A DNA stretch of 64,000 nt from the NCBI GenBank assembly GCA_030434875.1, contig JAUISW010000001.1:1499501-1563500 (forward strand), given 5' to 3'. A model generated the notes under the pieces. That model was not told where the DNA came from. It saw only the letters and a program-made list of their open reading frames with translations, and searched no databases. The stretch is from Lachnospiraceae bacterium C1.1. Its GTDB lineage: Bacteria > Bacillota > Clostridia > Lachnospirales > Lachnospiraceae. Of the stretch, positions 1 through 7,459 are shown piece after piece (the first letter of the stretch is position 1; each line of letters begins with the position of its first letter). The translations under genes and the position numbers were made by a program.

Positions 1-2
1 AA

Positions 3-56
3 AATCCTGCAGTTGACGAATTTGTCAAATGTTTCAGGCAGGTAATGGATCAATAA
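3..56 (+). CDS. C-terminal end of a gene cut by the window (possibly LysR-type regulator)
   Basis: Seventeen codons and a TAA are visible in frame 3, followed at once by a strong terminator. The tail (PAVDEFVKCFRQVMDQ) resembles the last helix of the effector domain of LysR-type regulators, but this is a weak resemblance over a few residues. No domain is visible and the start lies outside the window. Confidence 0.35.
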   Translation, partial: NPAVDEFVKCFRQVMDQ

Positions 57-57
57 A

Positions 58-118
58 TAAAACCCGGCATGTTTTCAGCTGATTTCTTCTCAGCCAAAAG
101 CAAATGCCGGGTTTTTTA
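58..118 (+). terminator. Intrinsic terminator after the truncated upstream gene
   Basis: A 10-bp perfect stem (AACCCGGCAT at 61-70 with ATGCCGGGTT at 104-113) is followed by a T run. The loop contains a second small hairpin (GCTGA/TCAGC). It separates the upstream plus-strand gene from the convergent chemoreceptor gene. Confidence 0.85.
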
Positions 119-152
119 ATTTATCTTAAACTATTATGACAAACTTTTATGA

Positions 153-1862
153 TCAATACTGGAATACCGAAATTGCATTCTGCTGATCCTGTGCAAGGTT
201 TGCAAGAGCTTCACTGGAAGCTGCGATCTCCTCTGTAGACGCAGACTGCTCTTCTGTTGCAGCACTTACGGTAGACATTGCATCCGAGATCTTATTGCTG
301 TGCTTATTGATCGCCCTTACTCCTGTCTGGATAAGAACAGTTTCGCTTACCATAGTATCAATAGATTCCTCTACAACATTCATCTGGTTCGAAACTTCAA
401 GGACAACACTGTTAATGTTCTCGAACACACCGCTTAAATTCTCGATGGACTTTGTACCTTCTAATACGGCTTCTCTTTCAGCATTCATTGATTCTACAAC
501 AAGTCTTGTATCTTCCTGAATATCCTTTATAAGAGCTGCAATCCTCTCTGTAGCACCCTGGGATTCATTCGCAAGATTACTTACTTCCTCAGCAACTACG
601 GCAAATCCTCTTCCATGCTCTCCTGCTCTTGCAGCCTCAATTGTCGCATTAAGTGAAAGGAGGTTTGTCTGATCTGCAATACTTGCTATAGTATCAACGA
701 TCTTTCCGATCTCTTCTGATCTTTCTCCAAGCCTGTCAACCATTTCAGAAGATTCATTAACTATATCTTCCACATGGCGGATCGTATCAATAGTTGCAAC
801 AACCTTGTCTCTTCCTGCCAGTGAGTGCTCTGCTGCAGTCTTCGAATTCTCTGCAACCTTCGCTGCCTCAGCCTTAACCCTTTCAACCGACTCGTTTACT
901 CTCTCTAAAGATTCGTTTCCTTCTTTAACTGCGATCTGCTGACCTTCTATAAGTGAAACGACCTCCTGAGATGAATCTGCAACCTGTCCTGATGCCATAG
1001 CAGACTGATCGGCGCTTGCAGCAAGCTCCTCAGAAGATGCAGCGATCTGCTCTGATGCAGCACTGACATCATGAATGAGCTTTCCTACAGAAGCCTTCAT
1101 ATCTTCAAGCGTTCTTGCGAGATCTCCGAATTCATCTTTTCTATCTATCTTACCTGTATAAAGTCTGAAGTCTCCTTCCTTCATCTTTGTACATCCGATA
1201 GTAAATACCTTCATAGTCTGATTTATATCTTTAACGATGATAAAGCTGAAAATAAGAAGTACCAATAATGCAGCCATATTCATTACGATAGTCATAACAA
1301 ACTGCAGATCACTTCTTGCATTAGTTTCCTCAAGAAGAATTTCTGCATTTGAATCCGCAAGGCTTGCCAGATTTGAAAGACTGTCACTCATTGATTTTGC
1401 CGAACCGGAGTCCATTTCTTTGTACTTTTCCCAGGCTTCATCTGTTTTTCCATTATCGCAGAGTGATCTTATCTCTTCTATATCCGCAATGAACTCATCC
1501 CAGTGTCCTTCTGTTTCGCTTACATAAGCTGTAACATTGGAAGCCATATTTCCAAGCACTGCATATTCAGGCCAGATTTCTTTATATTCAGACACTGCCT
1601 CGTCAAGATAAGTCTCAGTTTTAGGATCATCGGGAGCAAGAATGTGTTCGACAGTTCTTTCCTTGATCAGATTTAAAAGCGCACGCTCTTTGCCTAAAAG
1701 ACCTATCGCCGTAAGTTTCCTGTTATACATATTATCCATATCGGCATTAGCTTTTTTTATCGAATTTATACCCGTGATTCCAAGCATCAGCATGCCTATT
1801 ATGCCTATTACAATTAGTATCATGATCTTTGAAACAAGTTTCAGATTTTGGAAGAACTTCAT
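153..1862 (-). CDS. Methyl-accepting chemotaxis protein
   Basis: Transmembrane chemoreceptor of 569 residues that would pass periplasm-side signals to CheA/CheW and so to the flagellar motor. Visible parts: TM1 about residues 13-33, an extracellular helical domain of about 150 residues (four-helix-bundle type), TM2 about 187-210, HAMP about 210-265, then the cytoplasmic coiled coil with the conserved hairpin tip ([20 protein letters not shown] region, about 393-415). No CheR-tethering pentapeptide is seen at the C-terminus. The start has AAAGGA upstream with good spacing. It is a single-gene unit with its own promoter, two TGTATACA operators and a long structured leader. The ligand is unknown. 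Confidence 0.95.
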   Translation of the reverse strand: MKFFQNLKLVSKIMILIVIGIIGMLMLGITGINSIKKANADMDNMYNRKLTAIGLLGKERALLNLIKERTVEHILAPDDPKTETYLDEAVSEYKEIWPEYAVLGNMASNVTAYVSETEGHWDEFIADIEEIRSLCDNGKTDEAWEKYKEMDSGSAKSMSDSLSNLASLADSNAEILLEETNARSDLQFVMTIVMNMAALLVLLIFSFIIVKDINQTMKVFTIGCTKMKEGDFRLYTGKIDRKDEFGDLARTLEDMKASVGKLIHDVSAASEQIAASSEELAASADQSAMASGQVADSSQEVVSLIEGQQIAVKEGNESLERVNESVERVKAEAAKVAENSKTAAEHSLAGRDKVVATIDTIRHVEDIVNESSEMVDRLGERSEEIGKIVDTIASIADQTNLLSLNATIEAARAGEHGRGFAVVAEEVSNLANESQGATERIAALIKDIQEDTRLVVESMNAEREAVLEGTKSIENLSGVFENINSVVLEVSNQMNVVEESIDTMVSETVLIQTGVRAINKHSNKISDAMSTVSAATEEQSASTEEIAASSEALANLAQDQQNAISVFQY

Positions 1863-1963
1863 AACACATTCCTTTCATAATGATTAAATAGTGGTGTATA
1901 TTGAACGACTCTTGTCTTATATTGATCCGAACCTGCCTTAAATTGGGGAGTTGGCATTTTTAC

Positions 1964-2030
1964 GCGCAGGACATTGGGGGAATTCCTGCGCATTAAAAAA
2001 GAGAACTAGCTCACAAAAAGTTAATTCTCT
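1964..2030 (-). promoter_or_regulatory. Structured leader of the chemoreceptor mRNA: attenuator-like terminator plus hairpin
   Basis: On the minus strand the predicted leader first forms a hairpin (AGAGAA/TTCTCT at 2025-2030 and 2000-2005, with further interrupted pairs) followed directly by a T run, which looks like an intrinsic terminator inside the leader. A second hairpin follows: GCGCAGGA (1964-1971) with TCCTGCGC (1984-1991). The short CCCCAAT motif occurs both in its loop and again about 40 nt downstream. No known riboswitch consensus is recognised. Premature termination control is an inference. Confidence 0.5.
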
Positions 2031-2045
2031 CTGGAATCAATATTT

Positions 2046-2094
2046 TGTATACAAAAGCAAAATTAAAGATACACTTTGTATACAAAAATGTCAA
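2046..2094 (-). promoter_or_regulatory. Chemoreceptor promoter with two TGTATACA operators
   Basis: On the minus strand, TTGACA (2089-2094), a 17-bp spacer and TATCTT (2066-2071) form a promoter for the chemoreceptor. A TTTGTATACAAA-type palindrome sits in the spacer (core 2077-2084). A second copy (core 2046-2053) lies 31 bp further, about three helical turns, near the first transcribed bases. GTATAC fits the general GntR-family operator pattern, and both positions suit a repressor. The same motif and layout recur at the CAP-protein promoter near 14.4 kb. Confidence 0.6.
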
Positions 2095-2298
2095 TCAAAA
2101 TTTTGTGTTTTTATAAATACATTTTGATCACGTTCAAAGATATATGATCATAAAAAAAAATTCTCCTGATATTTTTTTATCAGAAATAACAAAAATAATA
2201 TCAGGAATTAAACATTTTTATATTATCTAACCGTAGAAGCCTCAAACAGTTCTTACTTTCTTCACAAAATCCGTAACTTTTCACATAATTCTCTGAAA

Positions 2299-2474
2299 GT
2301 GTTTCCCGTATCCAGGAGAATGCACGATGGCGTGCAATTCTGATTGGATACGGGGAAAACTGACGTGTATGAGTGTGCAGGGCGACAGCCCGAAACACAG
2401 GGACGTTTTGATGCGCTATGTGCATCAGTTCACCGCCGTGTGCAGAGCGACCGCCCGGAATACAAATAAACGTT
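2299..2474. repeat. GC-richer repeat block with inverted and direct repeats
   Basis: Between AT-rich flanks lies a block of clearly higher GC. An outer inverted repeat (2299-2314 with 2345-2360, core CCGTATCCA/TGGATACGG) encloses a hairpin TGCACG/CGTGCA. It is followed by two imperfect direct repeats starting GTGTGCAG(G/A)GCGAC and ending ACGTT (about 2373-2406 and 2439-2474). Between these is a TGATGC/GCATCA hairpin (2409-2427). No convincing ORF crosses it. It looks like a dispersed palindromic repeat family. The rest of the gap 1863-2498 holds only the chemoreceptor control region. Confidence 0.55.
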
Positions 2475-2498
2475 GAGAGTTATAAGAACAGTTCCCTG

Positions 2499-3188
2499 CT
2501 ATTTCAGTTTTCTGAGAAGTTTATCATAAATTTTTGTGCTTATTTCAACATCGAAATGCAGACCGTCCACAGTCTTAAAATCTTCATTAATGATCTCGGA
2601 ATACAAATCGATATAATGACATTCATCAAGCCTTTTCCTGATTTCGTCATTAAATTTTTCTACATCTGCATTAAGCTCACTGTATGAACTGTCTACCGGA
2701 AGTACAGATACAAAATATGTTTCCACTCCTTTTTTGCTGTATTTATCTGCAATCCTTTCCAGTGTCTCAGCATAATCATCAACACCGCTGTTTTCTTTGT
2801 CTCCAAATTCCTCGCCAAGGATATCATTTACCCCCAGCAGAACTACAAGTTTCGTATTTTTTTTAATTTTTTCCCTTGCAATAGGTTCGGCATATTCCTT
2901 AAACCAGTCCAGTTTGATACCGCCCTCTGCTATCCATCCTACAGAGTCCTCTTTCCCTCCGTCTGATACGAGATAGAGACCCATAGTCCGTGAATCCCCG
3001 ATAAAGAGGTATTTCATTTCTTCCGGAGTCTCTATGATCATGTTCTCTCTTGAGTAAAGCTTTTTCCTATAGGAAATATGTGCCGTTATAGCAATCCCTG
3101 CCGTAAAAGCGACAAGCAAGCCAATACTTATAAGTCTTTTAATTTTTATCATCCCTATATTATAAGACTTTAGCTGCGAAATGTCCAA
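2499..3188 (-). CDS. SGNH/GDSL-family hydrolase, membrane-anchored
   Basis: Protein of up to 229 residues with a transmembrane or signal anchor at about 18-38 and an SGNH fold outside the membrane. Block I is FIGDSR (Ser66 nucleophile), block III is LGVND (118-122) and block V is DGLH (Asp208, His211). The family removes acyl or acetyl groups from lipids, glycans or peptidoglycan; the substrate cannot be read from sequence. The start shown is a TTG seven bases after the stop of the upstream peptide gene and would rely on coupling. An ATG at 3152 lacks a spaced Shine-Dalgarno. TTGGAC-18-TATAAT lies just before that ATG. Proximity to a double-glycine peptide suggests a shared role. Confidence 0.8.
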   Translation of the reverse strand: MDISQLKSYNIGMIKIKRLISIGLLVAFTAGIAITAHISYRKKLYSRENMIIETPEEMKYLFIGDSRTMGLYLVSDGGKEDSVGWIAEGGIKLDWFKEYAEPIAREKIKKNTKLVVLLGVNDILGEEFGDKENSGVDDYAETLERIADKYSKKGVETYFVSVLPVDSSYSELNADVEKFNDEIRKRLDECHYIDLYSEIINEDFKTVDGLHFDVEISTKIYDKLLRKLK

Positions 3189-3194
3189 AGATGC

Positions 3195-3437
3195 TCAGGC
3201 AAAACCGATGGTGTCATTTTTTTCCTCCACGCCGTCTTTTTTCTTATCCTGAGTTCCTCCACTAACATTAATTACATGAGTAGCATGATATTTTTTATTC
3301 ATATCTGCAGCTTTCGCGCCTATATTTGCTATGTGTTTTCCTATCTGTATTGCAAGGAGATTTCCGCCTCCATTTACTCCATCAAGTTCTTCATCGTTTA
3401 TTTCATTATTATTTAAAATCTTTTTTTCGTCTGACAT
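3195..3437 (-). CDS. Small peptide with double-glycine (bacteriocin-type) leader
   Basis: An 80-residue product. The N-terminal half (LNNNEINDEELDGVNGGGN) matches the ELxxVxGG leader cleaved by peptidase-containing C39 ABC exporters in class II bacteriocins, quorum peptides and some RiPPs. Cleavage after GG would leave about 55 residues. This part has a small-residue helix (LLAIQIGKHIANIGAKAA) followed by a Lys/Asp-rich polar tail and no Cys. AAAGGGG stands about ten bases before the ATG. No C39 transporter, immunity protein or modification enzyme is seen nearby; the only coupled gene is the SGNH hydrolase. The function (bacteriocin, signal or processed surface peptide) is inference. Confidence 0.65.
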   Translation of the reverse strand: MSDEKKILNNNEINDEELDGVNGGGNLLAIQIGKHIANIGAKAADMNKKYHATHVINVSGGTQDKKKDGVEEKNDTIGFA

Positions 3438-3565
3438 AATAATCTGACCCCTTTCAAAAATACACTGTTGTTTCCATATCCGGTCAGCTTCACCGGACTG
3501 GAGCTTATCTTTGTTACACTTATTTATACGCTGCTGGCAGATAAAAGTATAAAATAGTTACAGAT

Positions 3566-4588
3566 TTATAACAGTTCTATCAGTTTATCGGTATCTTCCT
3601 CTTTTGTAGCCCAGCTTGTACAGAATCTTATTACCATCCTTCCATCCGGAAGTGTTTCCATGAAACCATATTTTGCATTTTTATCAAATTCCGCTGCCTG
3701 CTCTTCCGTAACAATAGGAAAGATCTGATTTGTCGGTGAATCAATATAAAGCTCATATCCCTTCTCAAGAAGCGCTTTTCTTATTTTTCGTGCCATTTTT
3801 ATAGCATTGGCAGATATATCCTTATAAATTCCATCAGTAAAAAGTGCGTCAAACTGCAGACCGAGAAGCCATCCCTTAGCAAGCATAGCTCCATGCTGCT
3901 TTGTTATGGTATAAAAGTGCGGAACAAGGCCAGGTTTTGGAAATACAACAGCCTCGCCGAAAAGAGCACCTACTTTTGTTCCGCCAATATAAAACACATC
4001 AACAAGAGAAGCAATATCAGCTATTGTCAATGATTCATCAGCTGCAAGTGCATAGCCCAGTCTCGCACCATCCAGAAATATTTTGAGTCCGTATTTATCA
4101 GCCGTTTCACGCAGCTTGCGCAGATCATCATGACTGTAAAGGGTACCATATTCCGTAGGATTGGAAATATAGATCATTCCGGGCGCTACTTCATGTTCGT
4201 TATTCAGATCTTTTTCAAAAAAAGTCATGTAATTTGCAACATCTTCAGCCGAGATTTTACCATCATGACCCTTAAGCGTGATCACCTTGTGGCCGCCATG
4301 CTCTATCGCCCCCGCTTCATGAGTTGCGATATGCCCGGTATCGGCAGCAATTACTCCTTCATATGGTCTGAGTACGGAGCTTATGATAGTCTCGTTCGTC
4401 TGGGTTCCACCGATCAGAAAATATATTTCAGCATCATCTATCTTACACTCTTTCCTGATCTTTTCCTTTGCACTTTCCGAATACGGATCCCGGCCATATC
4501 CGGAATTTTTCTCCATATTGATCTCCGTCATTCTTTTTAAGATTGACGGATGTGCGCCCTCCATGTAGTCACTGACAAAATAAAGCAT
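3566..4588 (-). CDS. ltaE: Low-specificity L-threonine aldolase
   Basis: PLP-dependent fold-type I enzyme of 340 residues that cleaves L-threonine or L-allo-threonine to glycine and acetaldehyde in the cytoplasm. The family opening (SDYMEGAHPSIL, NSGYGRDPYS) is present, with LDGARLGYA (Asp173 for the pyridine nitrogen, Arg176) and FYIGGTKVGALFGE, where Lys205 should bind PLP. The length is usual for the family. It appears to be monocistronic, with a short AT-rich gap to the next gene. A beta-eliminating lyase of the same superfamily is the only realistic alternative. Confidence 0.9.
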   Translation of the reverse strand: MLYFVSDYMEGAHPSILKRMTEINMEKNSGYGRDPYSESAKEKIRKECKIDDAEIYFLIGGTQTNETIISSVLRPYEGVIAADTGHIATHEAGAIEHGGHKVITLKGHDGKISAEDVANYMTFFEKDLNNEHEVAPGMIYISNPTEYGTLYSHDDLRKLRETADKYGLKIFLDGARLGYALAADESLTIADIASLVDVFYIGGTKVGALFGEAVVFPKPGLVPHFYTITKQHGAMLAKGWLLGLQFDALFTDGIYKDISANAIKMARKIRKALLEKGYELYIDSPTNQIFPIVTEEQAAEFDKNAKYGFMETLPDGRMVIRFCTSWATKEEDTDKLIELL

Positions 4589-4619
4589 TTCTCTCTCCTT
4601 AAATTATAAAATTATAAAA

Positions 4620-5780
4620 TTATATATCTGTAATATTCTTTTTTCTAAGTCCCCTGTATATAAGCTTCCTAAATATGTCGTAGATTGTCGCAAATACAGG
4701 AACTCCGACGATCATACCGATAAATCCCCATATTCCACTGAAAAAGAGGATTGAAAAAAGAATCCAGAAACTTGAAAGTCCGGTTGAATCTCCTAAGATC
4801 TTCGGTCCTATGATATTTCCATCAAGCTGCTGAAGCACAATGATGAAGATCAGGAAATAAAGACAATGCATCGGATTAACGATCAAAAGGATCAAAGCAC
4901 TTGGAATAGCTCCAATATACGGTCCAAAGAACGGGATAATATTAGTTACTCCGACTATAACACTTATCAATACCGGAAATTCTATTCTCATAATGAGACA
5001 TCCGATAAAGCATATAGCACCAATAATTGCAGAATCTATGATCTTTCCATATAAAAATCCGCTGAACATTTTATCTGCATAAATGAGTTCTTCGTGAATA
5101 AGCTTTGCAGCCTTTGTAGGAACCAGTCCGTATAAAGCTTTTTTTGCCTGAACCGCAAATTTTCTCCTGCACAGAAGTATATAAATGCATACGAGGAAGC
5201 CCAGAAATATATTCTTTAAGACCGTGGCAACATTATTAATCCCGCTGCCGACACTTTCAGCAAATTTTCCTAAAGTATTCAGAAGATCAGTTTTGATCCA
5301 TCCCTGAATCTTTTCATATATATCTGTCATGGATGCTTCTACATACTGAGCCTCATCAGGATAATCCGCAAGAAAACTGTTCAAAGTATTCACTCCGTTA
5401 TTATATGCTGACGGAGCCTTATTAACTATTCCCACGACACTCTCATATATCTGTGGAATAACCGCAACAAAAAACAGGACTATTACGACCAGTGCAATAA
5501 TGACTCCCAGCACAATAGAAAGATTCTCCGCAATTTTATTCGCATTCTTAAACTTTGCAAATGCTTTATTAAATAATTTTTCAAAAAAACAGCAAACAGG
5601 ATTCAGCAAATAGGCAAATGCCGCACCATATATAAACGGCATTAGGATTGCGATTATCTTATTGCAGTATTTCCATACTCCATCAAATCTGAAGAAGAAA
5701 AAATAAATAATAACCGTTGTTGAAAGTGCCAGTGCAGTCGACGAAAAATTCACCCAGAAATCACGTTTCTTTTCTCCCAT
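4620..5780 (-). CDS. AI-2E family transporter (PerM/YtvI-like permease)
   Basis: Integral membrane protein of 386 residues with about eight hydrophobic segments and the large soluble stretch after the second or third segment that is typical of the family. The C-terminal half keeps the conserved GVTNIIPFFGPYIGAIPS motif. Members export AI-2, act as Na+/H+ antiporters or have unknown substrates, so the name is only a family label. The start is set at the ATG at 5780 because AGGTGG stands six bases upstream; an ATG at 5795 overlaps the birA stop (TAATG) but lacks its own site. It is probably cotranscribed with birA. Confidence 0.85.
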   Translation of the reverse strand: MGEKKRDFWVNFSSTALALSTTVIIYFFFFRFDGVWKYCNKIIAILMPFIYGAAFAYLLNPVCCFFEKLFNKAFAKFKNANKIAENLSIVLGVIIALVVIVLFFVAVIPQIYESVVGIVNKAPSAYNNGVNTLNSFLADYPDEAQYVEASMTDIYEKIQGWIKTDLLNTLGKFAESVGSGINNVATVLKNIFLGFLVCIYILLCRRKFAVQAKKALYGLVPTKAAKLIHEELIYADKMFSGFLYGKIIDSAIIGAICFIGCLIMRIEFPVLISVIVGVTNIIPFFGPYIGAIPSALILLIVNPMHCLYFLIFIIVLQQLDGNIIGPKILGDSTGLSSFWILFSILFFSGIWGFIGMIVGVPVFATIYDIFRKLIYRGLRKKNITDI

Positions 5781-5794
5781 AGTTTTCCACCTCA

Positions 5795-6505
5795 TTATAA
5801 ATATAGATTATCCAGTTCCCTTATCAGACTTGCAGTAACTGCCGCCCTTTTTATACCCTTTATGGGTCTGATACCAATTCCTAACATGATGTATCTGATA
5901 TATCCGCTCTCAGCTTCCATTAATATTTCAGAAAGAATCCCGGAAACCTTTCTTGAATCAATATACAGATCACCAGGATATTTAACCTCAATTTTATTAT
6001 CAGACATTTTCGTTATTATCCCTGCAAGTGTATCCGCTGCCAGGGGTGTAATCTTTTTTATATCAATTTTACCGGATGGAACAATAAGATATGACATATA
6101 AATGCTTTTATTATCAGGAGAAGCAAAGCTTCCTCCTCCTCTGCTTCTTCCCATCGTCTGCGCGTCAGCAATGACTGTCTGACCGGTTCCCGCTCCATTC
6201 TCAGCCAGCTCGTGTAAACTGACATTTGTAGAACTTACAGTTTCATAAACAGCAATAGTTTTCAATCGTTCAGAGGGTAAATAGCTCAACAATTCCCCGT
6301 AATTGATCTGATCCGGATCAGAGCTGATCTGATAACCCTTTCTGTTCACTGCCTCAATAATATAACCTTCATCCCTTAATACTGAAACAGCTTTATTTAC
6401 TGCACTTCTCGAAATTCCAAGTCCTTCTGCTATCTCCTGTCCTGAAATATAATCATCACCGGCCTTAAGTATTTCATTGAGCACAAGATATCTTGACGGA
6501 ATCAT
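5795..6505 (-). CDS. birA: BirA-type biotin ligase/repressor, shortened
   Basis: 236-residue protein with an N-terminal winged helix (about 5-60, SGQEIAEGLGISRSAVNKAV) and a biotin protein ligase domain. Full-length BirA attaches biotin to acetyl-CoA carboxylase and represses biotin genes. Here the protein stops just past the GIGI strand (about 209-212), so the C-terminal SH3-like domain and the usual INVN segment are missing (family length is about 320). The biotin loop is GRSRGGG instead of GRGRRGR, and KWPND is KYPGD. The catalytic-type Lys in KVSGILSE is kept. It lies divergently from bioY with a candidate operator between. It may be mainly a regulator. Confidence 0.8.
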   Translation of the reverse strand: MIPSRYLVLNEILKAGDDYISGQEIAEGLGISRSAVNKAVSVLRDEGYIIEAVNRKGYQISSDPDQINYGELLSYLPSERLKTIAVYETVSSTNVSLHELAENGAGTGQTVIADAQTMGRSRGGGSFASPDNKSIYMSYLIVPSGKIDIKKITPLAADTLAGIITKMSDNKIEVKYPGDLYIDSRKVSGILSEILMEAESGYIRYIMLGIGIRPIKGIKRAAVTASLIRELDNLYL

Positions 6506-6672
6506 CTGTATAAGCCCTCTCTTTATTCATATTGCAGCGGCAATATAACTTTTATATATTAAAGTTTACTTCATAAACACGCTAATTACAACTTATATAT
6601 ATATCAAAATCTAACTCTCTTCATTAATTTATTTCTTAAATTTCAATATATTTTAACTTTATCCCAGTTGAA

Positions 6673-6725
6673 ATGTAAACCTTTATATTTTTTGGGTGGA
6701 CAATTGGTAAAAAATTATATATACT
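6673..6725 (+). promoter_or_regulatory. bioY promoter overlapped by a candidate BirA operator
   Basis: TGTAAACC (6674-6681) and GGTGGACAA (6695-6703) form an imperfect inverted repeat with a 13-bp spacer, close to the TTGTAAACC-N14/16-GGTTTACAA pattern known for BirA. The right half overlaps the -35 TGGACA (6697-6702), which is 17 bp from the -10 TATACT (6720-6725). Binding there would block bioY transcription. Half-site agreement is 7 of 9 on the right, so this needs a footprint. Confidence 0.5.
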
Positions 6726-6752
6726 ATAACCTGACTTAAATATATGACAAAA

Positions 6753-6811
6753 GCCCCATGTGATTACTGAATCGGTAACAGTCCTCTGATCACAAAAAAT
6801 TTTAAGGGGGC
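6753..6811 (+). promoter_or_regulatory. Hairpin in the bioY leader
   Basis: The roughly 100-nt leader holds nested complementary blocks: GCCCC (6753-6757) with GGGGC (6807-6811), GTGAT (6760-6764) with ATCAC (6789-6793), and ACTG with CAGT inside. It ends eight bases before the AAAGGAGAG ribosome binding site. No known riboswitch class is recognised. Nothing else is seen in the 6506-6831 gap. Confidence 0.35.
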
Positions 6812-6831
6812 AAAACTAAAGGAGAGAAAAA

Positions 6832-7383
6832 ATGGATTCAAAAACAACAAGCATTTCAAACAGTTCATCGACAGCATTAAGGATTGCTCTGATAGGCTTA
6901 ATGGCCGCTATGATCTGCATATTCGGGCCACTTTCAATCCCCATCGGTGTAATTCCGGTATCCCTTACCCCATTTGCTGTATTTTTAGCAGTTTATATAT
7001 TAGGTAAAAATGCTGGAACAATCGCATTTGTAGTATATCTGCTCCTTGGACTTGTCGGACTTCCTGTCTTCTCCGGTTTTATGGGCGGTCCTGCAAAGCT
7101 TATAGGTCCCACAGGCGGATATCTGGTATCCTTTATACTCATGGCTTATATCGCAGGAATTTTTATTGAAAAATCCAATAATATTTTTATTCAGATGCTT
7201 GGATGTTTTATCGGACTGCTTCTCTCCTATACAATAGGAACCATATGGCTTTCCGTTCAGGCATCAATGTCACTGACTGCAGCTCTTGCAGCAGCAGTTA
7301 TTCCTTTTGTTCCATTTGATATAATAAAAATTGTTCTTGCAGTTCTTCTTGGCAAAGAAATCAAAAAAAGAATAAAAATCTGA
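6832..7383 (+). CDS. bioY: BioY biotin transporter (ECF substrate-binding subunit)
   Basis: 183-residue hydrophobic protein with about six membrane segments and the BioY motifs IPVSLTPFAVFLAVYILG, GLVGLPVFSGFMGGPAKLIGPTGGY. It is the S component of an energy-coupling-factor importer for biotin; the EcfA/A'/T module would come from elsewhere in the genome since none is adjacent. AAAGGAG lies ahead of the ATG. Pairing with birA across a shared intergenic region supports biotin-dependent control. Confidence 0.93.
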   Translation: MDSKTTSISNSSSTALRIALIGLMAAMICIFGPLSIPIGVIPVSLTPFAVFLAVYILGKNAGTIAFVVYLLLGLVGLPVFSGFMGGPAKLIGPTGGYLVSFILMAYIAGIFIEKSNNIFIQMLGCFIGLLLSYTIGTIWLSVQASMSLTAALAAAVIPFVPFDIIKIVLAVLLGKEIKKRIKI

Positions 7384-7391
7384 ATAACACT

Positions 7392-7430
7392 AAAAAGGCG
7401 CTTTTGGAAAATCCCAAAAGCGCTTTTTTT
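7392..7430. terminator. Bidirectional terminator between bioY and pyk
   Basis: GCGCTTTTGG (7398-7407) pairs with CCAAAAGCGC (7414-7423), with T7 after it on the plus strand and A5 before it, so it can end both bioY and the convergent pyk transcript. Confidence 0.9.
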
Positions 7431-7459
7431 ATCTGATAAAATATTTAATTATTAAGCTA

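Noticed and set aside
2201-2425. 74-codon minus-strand ORF in the repeat block
   Set aside because: Composition follows the repeats (His/Arg-rich, no domain), it lacks a ribosome binding site and crosses inverted repeats.
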